NCBI GenBank assembly: GCA_016932375.1
Contig: JAFGDA010000079.1
Location: forward strand, 1-17,893
Length of the DNA stretch: 17,893 bases
DNA from: Actinomycetota bacterium
GTDB lineage: Bacteria > Actinomycetota > Humimicrobiia > Humimicrobiales > Humimicrobiaceae
Direction: 5' to 3'
Shown here: positions 1 through 7,168 of the stretch, piece by piece
Numbering within the stretch: the stretch's first letter is position 1
Layout: each line of letters begins with the position of its first letter
The notes under the pieces: model-generated
Seen by the model: the letters and a program-made list of their open reading frames with translations, nothing else
Databases searched by the model: none
Told to the model about the DNA's origin: nothing
Translations under genes and position numbers: made by a program

Positions 1-303
1 TATTTTATTTTTTCCCATGAGGTATTCTTATCGGTTACCATCAGCTCATTGATTGCTTTCCTTATTTTTTTTTCCACCCTGGTTTTCTACCGGTGGGTAA
101 GGCTGAAAAATCCTGTAAAGCTCCTGCAGTTTGTTTTTATTTCTTTGATTGCAAAGATGGCGTTTCTTGGCCTTGCATTCTACCTGATATTCAGGTCCGG
201 AATCCTGGATATGACTTCTTTTACGATATCATTTTTAATTTTCTTTACTCTGTTTTTAAATATGGAAGTATTTTTTATATACAGGAAAATATTGTTTAAA
301 TAA
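1..303 (+). CDS. atpI: AtpI-like small membrane protein, 5'-truncated by the window edge
   Basis: The reading frame is open from the first base and ends with TAA 14 bases before atpB, so the start lies outside the window; an internal TTG at 49 is not needed as a start. The visible part of about 100 residues has three hydrophobic segments, at codons 10-28, 41-64 and 70-93, separated by short basic loops such as RWVRLKNPVK. AtpI proteins are usually about 110-130 residues with four membrane helices, so roughly one helix is missing. Position directly before atpB is the classical place for atpI, whose product assists c-ring assembly or Mg2+ supply in other bacteria. The family is weakly conserved, so the name rests mainly on position, size and topology. 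Confidence 0.6.
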   Translation, partial: YFIFSHEVFLSVTISSLIAFLIFFSTLVFYRWVRLKNPVKLLQFVFISLIAKMAFLGLAFYLIFRSGILDMTSFTISFLIFFTLFLNMEVFFIYRKILFK

Positions 304-316
304 ACAGGAGAAGCCC
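304..316 (+). promoter_or_regulatory. Ribosome binding site that fixes the TTG start of atpB
   Basis: AGGAGA at 306-311 lies five bases before the TTG at 317. No better-placed start codon follows nearby, and the resulting N-terminus is of normal length for subunit a, so TTG is taken as the start. Confidence 0.6.
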
Positions 317-1054
317 TTGGAAGTCCTTGAGCACTTTCACCAGGAAGTGATTTTTGAAATAAAGTTTGGCTGGTTTGATATATCAATAACAAACCTGACC
401 ATATCCTTGTTTGCTTCAGCGGCCCTGTTCCTCATCCTGCTCATCCTTCTTGCGAGGAAGCCCGGGGTAGTGCCCGGAAAAGGGCAGGTGGTAATTGAGC
501 TCATGCTGACTTTTATAAAGAGGAACCTTGTATATAATATGATAGGGAAGAAGGAGGGCGACAGGTGGGTTCCCCTCGTGGGCGGAATATTCATATTCGT
601 GCTTGCGAATAACCTTATCGGGCTCATACCAGGGCTCTATACCCCAACACTGAACCCGATGGTCCCGCTTACGCTGGCAGTTATTGTTTTTTTGATAGTC
701 CAGGTAACAAACCTGAGGATGCATGGCATAAGAGGCCTTGCGAGGACCCTTGCTCCGCAAGCGGTCCCTTCCTGGATGTATGTGATTGTCGTGCCAATAG
801 AAAGCATAAGCATGATAGCCAAGCCTTTTTCACTGTTTATAAGGCTTACTGCAAACATGCTTGCCGGCCATACAATTATATTTGTACTTTACAGTTTGAT
901 ACTTTATTTTAAAAATTATTTTGTTGCGGTTCCCGTAATACCATTTGCGGTAATAATGACCATATTTGAAATATTTGTATCGGCCATACAGGCATATATA
1001 TTTGCAGTGCTTTCAGCCCTGTATATAGGTGAAGCGGTAAGGCCGAAACATTGA
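317..1054 (+). CDS. atpB: ATP synthase Fo subunit a
   Basis: Subunit a forms the two half-channels that carry ions to and from the c-ring in the membrane. The 245-residue protein has the usual series of hydrophobic helices. The hallmark helix carries FIRLTANMLAGH at residues 174-185, with the essential stator arginine at R176 (equivalent to R210 of E. coli). The final helix contains FEIFVSAIQAYIFAVL at 217-232, including conserved E218 and Q225. LGLIP-like turn LIGLIPG is at 100-106. The TTG start is supported by AGGAGA at 306-311. It lies 13 bases after the atpI-like gene and 75 bases before atpE, within one operon. Length and motifs are those of a complete, functional subunit. Confidence 0.96.
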   Translation: MEVLEHFHQEVIFEIKFGWFDISITNLTISLFASAALFLILLILLARKPGVVPGKGQVVIELMLTFIKRNLVYNMIGKKEGDRWVPLVGGIFIFVLANNLIGLIPGLYTPTLNPMVPLTLAVIVFLIVQVTNLRMHGIRGLARTLAPQAVPSWMYVIVVPIESISMIAKPFSLFIRLTANMLAGHTIIFVLYSLILYFKNYFVAVPVIPFAVIMTIFEIFVSAIQAYIFAVLSALYIGEAVRPKH

Positions 1055-1129
1055 TTTTTTTATTATTACTGATAATTAAATGCATGGAAAATTGAACAAT
1101 AAAAATATTTTTAAATCAGGAGGAATTTA
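1055..1129 (+). promoter_or_regulatory. AT-rich leader and strong ribosome binding site of atpE
   Basis: This 75-base spacer is very AT-rich. It contains the palindrome AAAAATATTTTT (1101-1112) and ends with a perfect AGGAGG at 1118-1123, six bases before the ATG. In E. coli the atpB-atpE spacer is a known translational enhancer that raises c-subunit output; a similar role here is inference from position and composition. Confidence 0.6.
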
Positions 1130-1360
1130 ATGGATCCAAAGACAGCAGCATTGATAGCAGCGGGGTTTGTAATGGGCATAGGGTCTATCGGTCCGGCCCT
1201 GGCAATCGGCAATCTTGTAGGCAAAGCGCTTGAAGGCATGGCAAGGCAGCCCGAAGCCGGGGGGCAGATACAGACAGCTATGTTCATAGGGGTAGCTTTT
1301 GCAGAAGCAATCGCGCTTTATGCCCTGGTTGTCGCATTTTTACTTATATTCGTTGCATAA
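1130..1360 (+). CDS. atpE: ATP synthase Fo subunit c (proton type)
   Basis: Subunit c forms the rotating membrane ring. The 76-residue protein has two hydrophobic helices joined by the conserved polar loop ARQPEAGG (38-45). Helix 1 has the glycine-rich GIGSIGPALAIG (16-27). Helix 2 carries the ion-binding carboxylate E59 in GVAFAEAIALYAL (54-66). Sodium-binding c subunits have Gln in helix 1 and a Ser-Thr pair after the Glu; here the matching residues are I26, A60 and I61, so proton coupling is predicted. ATG with a perfect AGGAGG makes this the best-initiated gene of the operon, which agrees with the roughly 8-15 copies of c per complex in the family. Confidence 0.96.
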   Translation: MDPKTAALIAAGFVMGIGSIGPALAIGNLVGKALEGMARQPEAGGQIQTAMFIGVAFAEAIALYALVVAFLLIFVA

Positions 1361-1402
1361 CATTTTTATCAGGGTTCAAATAAAAAAAGAGGTGTGAATA
1401 TT

Positions 1403-1915
1403 TTGAACGAAGCAAATGATTTAATGCTCATATTAAATCCGATGACAAGCACAATATTCTGGTCGGCGGTGGTTTTTATAATCCTGGTTATAATTTTATG
1501 GAAATTTGTTTTCAGGCCGGTAAATAATATGATTTCCAGAAGACAGAAGGAAATAAGGGAAAGTATCGATAGTTCAGACCGCCGGAACACGGAGGCCCAG
1601 AAATACATGGAGGAGCAGAAGAAAAAACTTGAAGCTGCCAGGGATAAAGCTGAAAGTATAATAGAACAGGGCAGGCAGGAGGCAAGGAAGATAAAAGAGG
1701 AGATGGAAGAACAGGCAGTTGAAAAGTCAAGGGTCATGCTGGAAGAAACCATAGCTGAAATAGAGACTGAAAGGCAAAGATCCATAAATGAAGTGAAAGA
1801 TGAGATAATTGACATTGCCTTATCTGCTTCCGCCAGTGTAATATCCAGCAACCTCTCCAGGGAAGAGCATGAAAAGATGATTGAGGAAAATCTAAAGGAA
1901 TTAGGAAAGGTATAA
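1403..1915 (+). CDS. atpF: ATP synthase Fo subunit b
   Basis: Subunit b is the peripheral stalk that holds the F1 head against rotation. The protein of about 170 residues has one N-terminal membrane helix (about 14-36, ending in WKFVFRPV) followed by a long charged, heptad-like helix rich in Glu, Lys, Arg and Gln. This is the standard b architecture. TTG at 1403 is chosen because GAGGTG at 1389-1394 sits eight bases before it. A GTG at 1394 would add three residues but overlaps the ribosome binding site. Only one b-type gene is present, so a b2 homodimer is expected. The stop codon lies one base before the atpH start, which suggests translational coupling. Confidence 0.92.
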   Translation: MNEANDLMLILNPMTSTIFWSAVVFIILVIILWKFVFRPVNNMISRRQKEIRESIDSSDRRNTEAQKYMEEQKKKLEAARDKAESIIEQGRQEARKIKEEMEEQAVEKSRVMLEETIAEIETERQRSINEVKDEIIDIALSASASVISSNLSREEHEKMIEENLKELGKV

Positions 1916-1916
1916 A

Positions 1917-2504
1917 TTGTCCGGGGAAGATATGGTCTTAGATGAAAAGGTCAGATTTTATGCGCAGTCTATTCTGGATATGGCATTGGCTGAAAATGCT
2001 GCAGATTCCCTCGAGCAGGAATTCAAGATCCTTAAAGAAGAAATAATATCTAACCTGGACCTGAAAAACTTTCTATCTGATCCTTCAATTGAAAAATCTG
2101 AAAGAATTAAGGCAGCTTTCATGATGCTGGAAGGGGATTATAGCAAAATTACGAATGCTATACTGGCCATGGTGATAATTATTGATGTAGTAAAAGAAAT
2201 CGATAGGATATATAAGGCTTATACCCGTTTGGTAAGTAACTTTAAGAAGCAGTTATACGTAGAGGTGGTAAGTGCAATTGAGCTGAATGATGAGACTCTT
2301 GCCAGGGTAAAAGAAAATGTAGACCGGATTACCGGACAGGATGCAAGGATAAGGAATACTATAAATCCGGAAATGCTGGGAGGTTTAATGATAAAGATAG
2401 GTGGTAAAATAATTGACCTTTCCGTGCGTGGCAAGCTTAATGATATGCGGTCTAAATTAAAATCCATAGAACTTAGAGGGGAAGAATTTGGCACTGAAAA
2501 TTAA
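1917..2504 (+). CDS. atpH: ATP synthase F1 subunit delta
   Basis: Delta links the top of the F1 head to the b stalk. The 195-residue length is slightly above the usual 175-185. The N-terminal helical domain starts with VRFYAQSILDMALAENA, a form of the conserved YA..L...A pattern. The C-terminal part carries the family signature region around NPEMLGGLMIKIGGKIIDLS (148-167). TTG at 1917 is preceded by AGGAAAGG at 1903-1910 with good spacing; ATG at 1932 is a weaker alternative. The gene begins one base after atpF stops, and its 3' end overlaps atpA by 17 bases. Confidence 0.93.
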   Translation: MSGEDMVLDEKVRFYAQSILDMALAENAADSLEQEFKILKEEIISNLDLKNFLSDPSIEKSERIKAAFMMLEGDYSKITNAILAMVIIIDVVKEIDRIYKAYTRLVSNFKKQLYVEVVSAIELNDETLARVKENVDRITGQDARIRNTINPEMLGGLMIKIGGKIIDLSVRGKLNDMRSKLKSIELRGEEFGTEN

Positions 2505-4053
2505 TTCAAGTAAAATTGCCCGCCTTATTAGTTCAGGGCTGGAAACATACCGCAGGGAAGTAAAGATGGAGGAAGTTGGCCGCGTATTGATGGCAGGAGA
2601 TGGGATTGCTAAGATAAGTGGCCTTCCGGGAGCCATGTCCGGGGAGATGCTCTTATTCCCTTATGATATATATGGAGTTGCGCTGAACCTGGACAGGGGT
2701 GAGATCGGGGCCGTAATCCTTGGTGATTCTACCCGCATACAGGAAGGCGATGAGGTCAGGTGTACCGGAAGGATCCTCGAAGTACCAGTGGGGGAAGCCC
2801 TGCTGGGAAGGATAGTTGATCCCCTTGGCCGCCCGATGGACAGTAAAGGACCGATAAAAATCAAAAATTTCAGGCCGGTTGAATTTCTCGCGCCGGGGGT
2901 AGTGGACCGCCAGCCTGTCAACGAGCCGCTTCATACAGGCATAAAAGCCATAGACTCAATGACCCCTATAGGCAGGGGCCAGAGGGAGCTCATTATAGGT
3001 GACCGGACAACCGGAAAATCGGCTATCCTTTTGGATATAATATTGAACCAGAAAAATACTGGCGTTTACTGTATCTATGTAGTTATAGGGCTGAAGACAT
3101 CTATTGTCATGCGTTTTTTAAACAAGCTGGAAGAAGAAGGGGCCATGGAATATACCACCATAGTTTATGCCCCGGCACATTTCCCGGCATCGCTTCAGTA
3201 TATTGCCCCTTTTGCAGGTTGCGCTATTGGTGAATATTTTATGTTTGGCGGAAAACATGCCCTGATACTATATAATGATTTATCCAAACATGCAGTGTCT
3301 TACAGGGAGCTTTCCCTTCTTTTAAGGAGACCTCCGGGAAGGGAGGCTTATCCAGGTGACATATTCTACCTCCACTCAAGATTGCTTGAGAGGGCTGCCA
3401 AACTGTCTAAGAAGATGGGAGGAGGTTCGCTTACGGCAATACCCGTAATAGAGACAAGGGCTGGTGATATTTCTGCATATATCCCGACTAATGTAATCTC
3501 AATCACTGATGGCCAGATATACCTTGAAGCCGACCTTTTTAATGCAGGGATACGGCCGGCAATAAATGCAGGTATCTCCGTGTCGAGAGTTGGCGGAAAT
3601 GCACAGATAAAAGCCATGAAAAAAGTAGCAGGTATGCTGAGACTTGACCTCGCACAATACCGGGAGCTGGAAGTATTTGCCAAATTCGGTACCGAACTGG
3701 ATAGGGAAACCAAAAAACAGCTTACGAGGGGGGAAAGAACCATAGAGGTTTTAAAACAGGTAAACCTCTCGCCTATGGCTGTTGAAGACCAGGTTTTGAT
3801 TATTTATGCCCTGATAAAAGGTTTTCTTGATGATGTGGAAGTAAAAGATATAAGGAAATTCGAAAACCAGTACCTTGAATATATACGCTCCAGTCATCCG
3901 GGGATTGTTAAAGAGCTTGGAGATAAAAAAGAAATTCCTGAAAAGCTTGAAAAGAAGATAAATGAGGCGCTTATTAAGTTCAGGGAAGTTTTTTTCCTGA
4001 CAGATAGAAAAATATCAGGTCCTGATACCGGGAAAACCGGAAGCGGATTTTAG
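2488..4053 (+). CDS. atpA: ATP synthase F1 subunit alpha, with changes in the non-catalytic nucleotide site
   Basis: Alpha alternates with beta in the F1 hexamer and carries the non-catalytic nucleotide sites plus the arginine finger for the beta sites. The 521-residue protein has the N-terminal beta-barrel (about 25-95), P-loop GDRTTGKS (171-178), LLLRRPPGREAYPGD (277-291) and SVSRVGG with arginine finger R367. Several normally invariant residues differ. The P-loop has T174 where Gln is usual, IGQK is IGLK (L202), and YDDLSKQ is YNDLSKH (N263). The usual ATASDPAP stretch reads PAHFPAS (229-235). K177 and D264 are kept. The start is TTG at 2488, preceded by AGAGGGGA at 2475-2482 and overlapping the end of atpH. 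The remainder is intact, so a working subunit is expected. Confidence 0.96.
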   Translation: MALKINSSKIARLISSGLETYRREVKMEEVGRVLMAGDGIAKISGLPGAMSGEMLLFPYDIYGVALNLDRGEIGAVILGDSTRIQEGDEVRCTGRILEVPVGEALLGRIVDPLGRPMDSKGPIKIKNFRPVEFLAPGVVDRQPVNEPLHTGIKAIDSMTPIGRGQRELIIGDRTTGKSAILLDIILNQKNTGVYCIYVVIGLKTSIVMRFLNKLEEEGAMEYTTIVYAPAHFPASLQYIAPFAGCAIGEYFMFGGKHALILYNDLSKHAVSYRELSLLLRRPPGREAYPGDIFYLHSRLLERAAKLSKKMGGGSLTAIPVIETRAGDISAYIPTNVISITDGQIYLEADLFNAGIRPAINAGISVSRVGGNAQIKAMKKVAGMLRLDLAQYRELEVFAKFGTELDRETKKQLTRGERTIEVLKQVNLSPMAVEDQVLIIYALIKGFLDDVEVKDIRKFENQYLEYIRSSHPGIVKELGDKKEIPEKLEKKINEALIKFREVFFLTDRKISGPDTGKTGSGF

Positions 4054-4091
4054 GCCGGTAACAGGGGCAGGTAAAAAGGACTTTTAAGGGT

Positions 4092-5012
4092 ATGGAAAGA
4101 ACAACCCAGATAAAATCAAAGATAAAAAGTGTTTCCGGCACCGGTAAAATAACCGGGGCCATGGAACTTGTGGCCTCCTCAAAAATACGCACGGCGCAGC
4201 AGAGGATCCTTGAAGCAAGGCCATTTATCGGTGAAGTGGCCGATATAATAGCTCATATAGCCTGTTATTCCCCGATGGTACACCCTCTTCTTACCCCGCA
4301 TGAACAAACAGAATCGGTTCTTGTTGTAGGGATAACTGCCGACCGAGGTCTTTGCGGGGGATATAATACCAATATCATAAGGGTAATAGAGAATACTATA
4401 AGAAGAGTTGAAAAGGAAGGGAAACATTATCAGCTGGATATAATTGGAGGCCGGGGCATTAATTACTTCAAATACATAGGTCTTGGCATGAATAATGTTT
4501 ATGAACATTTATCGGACCATCCGAAGTTCCTGGATGCAAGGGAAATAGCCATAAGGATAATAGACCGGTACCTTTCCAGGAAGATAAACCAGGTGATAAT
4601 ATGCTATACCAAATTTATAAATGCGGCTGAACAGGTCCCTTCATCCTTCCAGATACTTCCCGTTCCTTTTCTTGAAGAATCCATAGAGCAGCAGGAAGAT
4701 GATGGAATCGGGCTGGCAATTGTGGGTGACCGCGTATGCAAAATAAAACCTGAGTATACATATGACCCCGGCCCGGAGCAGGTGCTTGGATCATTAATAC
4801 CTGAATATATTTATACTATAGTCTATATGGCACTGCTGGAATCCTCGGCGAGTGAGACCGGTGCAAGGATGACGGCCATGAAGCATGCCAGTGATAATGC
4901 TGAAGAGATGATAAAAGATTTAACAGTAGAATATCACCGTTCAAGGCAGCAGCAGATAACCATGGAAATATCCGAAATAGTTTCCGGTTCGGAAGCACTG
5001 TCAGGGATTTAA
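4092..5012 (+). CDS. atpG: ATP synthase F1 subunit gamma
   Basis: Gamma is the central rotor shaft. The 306-residue protein has the two conserved coiled-coil ends. The N-terminus IKSKIKSVSGTGKITGAMEL (7-26) matches the family pattern IK.RI.SV..T.KIT.AM. The C-terminal helix carries ETGARMTAMKHASDNAEEM. The central Rossmann-like region includes ITADRGLCGGYN, also a family hallmark. The length is close to the usual 285-300. The ATG at 4092 lies 38 bases after atpA; AAAAGGA at 4074-4080 is a distant but usable ribosome binding site. The gene is followed by the longest spacer of the operon (127 bases) before atpD. Confidence 0.95.
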   Translation: MERTTQIKSKIKSVSGTGKITGAMELVASSKIRTAQQRILEARPFIGEVADIIAHIACYSPMVHPLLTPHEQTESVLVVGITADRGLCGGYNTNIIRVIENTIRRVEKEGKHYQLDIIGGRGINYFKYIGLGMNNVYEHLSDHPKFLDAREIAIRIIDRYLSRKINQVIICYTKFINAAEQVPSSFQILPVPFLEESIEQQEDDGIGLAIVGDRVCKIKPEYTYDPGPEQVLGSLIPEYIYTIVYMALLESSASETGARMTAMKHASDNAEEMIKDLTVEYHRSRQQQITMEISEIVSGSEALSGI

Positions 5013-5024
5013 CATGCGGTAAGA

Positions 5025-5046
5025 CCACGGGACTTTTGTCCGGTGG
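5025..5046 (+). promoter_or_regulatory. Hairpin in the atpG-atpD spacer
   Basis: CCACGGGAC (5025-5033) and GTCCGGTGG (5038-5046) can pair as a nine-step stem with one G-G mismatch around a TTTT loop. No T-tract follows, so it is not a standard terminator. The rest of the 127-base spacer contains a direct repeat of CATGCG (5013 and 5071) and a possible weak promoter, TTGCAT at 5068 with TATAAT at 5094 (20-base spacing). An RNA processing or stability element between atpG and atpD is a reasonable guess. Confidence 0.4.
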
Positions 5047-5139
5047 CCCGGCAGCGTATGGGCTAACTTGCATGCGCTATAAACGGATAATTATATAATT
5101 GCAGCTTAATTTCGAAAAATATGAGGTGAAGACAGAGGT

Positions 5140-6600
5140 ATGACCGGAAATGAAAAAAATAGAGGCAGGATAGTAAGCATCAGGGGACCTGTACTGGACA
5201 TAGAGTTCCCTCCCGGCAGGCTTCCTGAAATATATCATGCTGTGGAAATATCCAGGCCGGAGAAAACCAAAAATGAATACGAGAGTGAAAAAGTAGTTGC
5301 CGAAGTCCAGCAATCAATAGGCAACAGCCAGGTAAGGGCTGTGGCAATGTCTCCGACAGAGGGCCTTGTACGCGGGATGGAAGTCCGGGATACAGGAAGA
5401 CCTATCGAAGTCCCGGTTGGGCGTGAAACGCTCGGAAGGCTCTTCAATGTACTGGGAGAGCCCGTTGATAATATGGGTATGGTAAAAACCAGGACAAGGC
5501 TGAGTATTCACCGGGACCCTCCGGATATTGAGGAAATCAAGCCCACAACTGAACTGTTCGAGACCGGTGTTAAAATGATTGATCTCCTCTGCCCCTTTGT
5601 AAAGGGAGGAAAGATTGGCATGTTTGGTGGTGCGGGAGTGGGTAAAACCGTTGTGATGATGGAACTTATCCATAATATTGCTACCCAACATGGTGGATTT
5701 TCAGTATTTTGCGGGGTGGGTGAAAGGACCAGGGAAGGCAACGGGTTGTGGCTTGAGATGAAGGAATCCGGAGTTATTGATAAAACAGCCCTTGTATTCG
5801 GACAGATGAACGAACCCCCCGGTGCAAGATTGAGGGTGGGGCTGACCGGGCTTACTATGGCAGAATATTTCCGTGATTTTGAAGGCAAGGATATCCTGCT
5901 TTTTATTGATAATATCTTCAGGTTTGTACAGGCGGGCCAGGAAGTGTCAACGCTGCTCGGCAGGATGCCTTCGGCAGTGGGATACCAGCCTACCCTGTCA
6001 ACTGAGATGGGGGAGCTTCAGGAAAGAATAACCTCAACAAGAAAAGGTTCAATAACTTCTGTCCAGGCAATTTACGTGCCTGCAGATGACCTTACCGATC
6101 CTGCGCCGGCCACGACATTTTCACACCTTGATTCTACGGTGGTTCTTTCAAGGCGTATAATGGAAAGGGGGCTATATCCTGCCGTGGATCCCCTCGCTTC
6201 TTCTTCCCAGATAATGGACCCGCAATTTATCGGACAGGAGCATTATTGGGTTGCCAGAAGTGTAGGAGAGGTACTTCAGAAGAACAAGGAACTTCAGGAT
6301 ATAATTGCCATACTGGGAATCGATGAACTTTCAGAGGAAGATAAACTTACGGTCCAGAGAGCAAGAAAAATAGAAAGGTTTTTATCACAGCCATTTTTCG
6401 TGGCAGAGCAGTTCACCGGCAGGGAAGGAAGATACGTAAAGGTAGAGGACACAATAAAGGGTTTCAAGGCTATAATTGATGGAAAATACGACCATCTGCC
6501 CGAGCAGGCTTTTTATATGCTGGGGACCATAGAAGAAGTGGAAGAAAAAGCCGGAAAGTTTCACAATGGGAAGGATGACAGTAACCCTTCAGGCAGGTAG
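5140..6600 (+). CDS. atpD: ATP synthase F1 subunit beta (catalytic)
   Basis: Beta carries the catalytic sites of F1. The 486-residue protein contains the P-loop GGAGVGKT (163-170), GERTREGN with catalytic glutamate E195, the Walker B strand LLFIDN with D257, the adenine-pocket region around GYQPTLSTEMG (281-291), and the DELSEED lever (395-401) that contacts gamma. These motifs are canonical, unlike the altered alpha sites. The length is slightly above the usual 460-480 because of a somewhat longer N-terminal barrel loop around EKTKNEYESEK (41-51) and a polar C-terminal tail. The ATG at 5140 is preceded by GAGGTGAA at 5123-5130, nine bases upstream. The gene follows the hairpin-containing spacer. 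Confidence 0.97.
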   Translation: MTGNEKNRGRIVSIRGPVLDIEFPPGRLPEIYHAVEISRPEKTKNEYESEKVVAEVQQSIGNSQVRAVAMSPTEGLVRGMEVRDTGRPIEVPVGRETLGRLFNVLGEPVDNMGMVKTRTRLSIHRDPPDIEEIKPTTELFETGVKMIDLLCPFVKGGKIGMFGGAGVGKTVVMMELIHNIATQHGGFSVFCGVGERTREGNGLWLEMKESGVIDKTALVFGQMNEPPGARLRVGLTGLTMAEYFRDFEGKDILLFIDNIFRFVQAGQEVSTLLGRMPSAVGYQPTLSTEMGELQERITSTRKGSITSVQAIYVPADDLTDPAPATTFSHLDSTVVLSRRIMERGLYPAVDPLASSSQIMDPQFIGQEHYWVARSVGEVLQKNKELQDIIAILGIDELSEEDKLTVQRARKIERFLSQPFFVAEQFTGREGRYVKVEDTIKGFKAIIDGKYDHLPEQAFYMLGTIEEVEEKAGKFHNGKDDSNPSGR

Positions 6601-6611
6601 GGCCTGTATAA

Positions 6612-6671
6612 ATGACCAAAACCCTTAGGAAAATAACATGTAATGGAAAAAAATGCCAGATAAGAAAATAA
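6612..6671 (+). other. Possible 19-residue leader ORF overlapping the atpC start
   Basis: An ATG at 6612 is preceded by GGTAGGG (6596-6602) at a usable distance and opens a 19-codon frame, rich in Lys and Arg, that stops at 6669-6671. This stop lies 16 bases inside atpC. Because atpC itself has no clear ribosome binding site, the mini-ORF could couple atpC translation to upstream ribosomes. It may equally be a chance frame; no homology is recognisable. Confidence 0.2.
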
Positions 6672-7039
6672 AGGCAAGACTGGTAACACCAGAAAAAAAT
6701 GTATTTGAAGGTATGGTAGATTCCATAGTAGTACCTGCCCACAGCGGCCAGCTCGGGATACTCCCCGGCCATATACCCATAGTTGTGAGTTTAAGTATGG
6801 GCATACTTAAACTGGGGACTGAAGAAGGGCCCCGTTATTTTGGTGTGCAGGGAGGGTATCTTGAATTTATTTTTAACAGTGCAAACATTCTCACGGAAAG
6901 GGCTGTGGAAACCACCTATGAGAAACGGCTGGATACCATAAAAAAACTTTCAGAGAAGCACGAGATAGTCCAGGAAATATCTGAAGAAACAAAAAAGGTC
7001 ATGCATGCCGTTGCTTCATTAAAGTCACTCAGGAAGTGA
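6653..7039 (+). CDS. atpC: ATP synthase F1 subunit epsilon
   Basis: Epsilon joins gamma to the c-ring and can inhibit ATP hydrolysis. The 128-residue protein has the N-terminal beta-sandwich, with the family motifs LVTPEKNVFEG (10-20), PAHSGQLGILPGHIP (28-42) and the glycine-rich VQGGYLEF (65-72). A two-helix C-terminal domain follows from about residue 84. The length is usual (about 130). The ATG at 6653 has only a weak purine stretch before it. This is the last atp gene; a weak terminator candidate follows at 7121-7147. Confidence 0.94.
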   Translation: MPDKKIKARLVTPEKNVFEGMVDSIVVPAHSGQLGILPGHIPIVVSLSMGILKLGTEEGPRYFGVQGGYLEFIFNSANILTERAVETTYEKRLDTIKKLSEKHEIVQEISEETKKVMHAVASLKSLRK

Positions 7040-7120
7040 GGAAGTAAGACTATTCTTTATATTGCAATATGGAGTAATAAAATAATTTAAATAAATGGGA
7101 AATAACGAAAAAAATAATAA

Positions 7121-7147
7121 TACCAGGCAGGCTGGTAATGATTTTTG
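7121..7147 (+). terminator. Weak intrinsic terminator candidate after the atp operon
   Basis: TACCAG (7121-7126) and CTGGTA (7132-7137) form a perfect six-pair stem with loop GCAGG, followed by ATGA and TTTTT. The stem is short and the T-tract is offset by a few bases, so read-through into the TPM gene is likely. The rest of the atpC to TPM gap (7040-7168) is AT-rich and holds the palindrome ATATTGCAATAT at 7059-7070. Confidence 0.4.
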
Positions 7148-7168
7148 TTAAAAGGAAAGAAGCACAAA

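Noticed and set aside
1130..1360. Sodium-coupled c ring, suggested by the GIGPG-like helix 1
   Set aside because: The Gln and Ser-Thr sodium ligands are absent.
1394..1402. GTG at 1394 as the atpF start
   Set aside because: It overlaps the GAGGTG ribosome binding site, which is correctly spaced for TTG at 1403.
1369..1851. 160-codon minus-strand frame opposite atpF
   Set aside because: Its Ser/Phe-rich translation mirrors the Glu/Lys-rich coiled coil of atpF and is a codon shadow.
7059..7070. Palindrome ATATTGCAATAT after atpC
   Set aside because: It is short and AT-rich, and nothing else marks it as a site; chance is likely in this composition.
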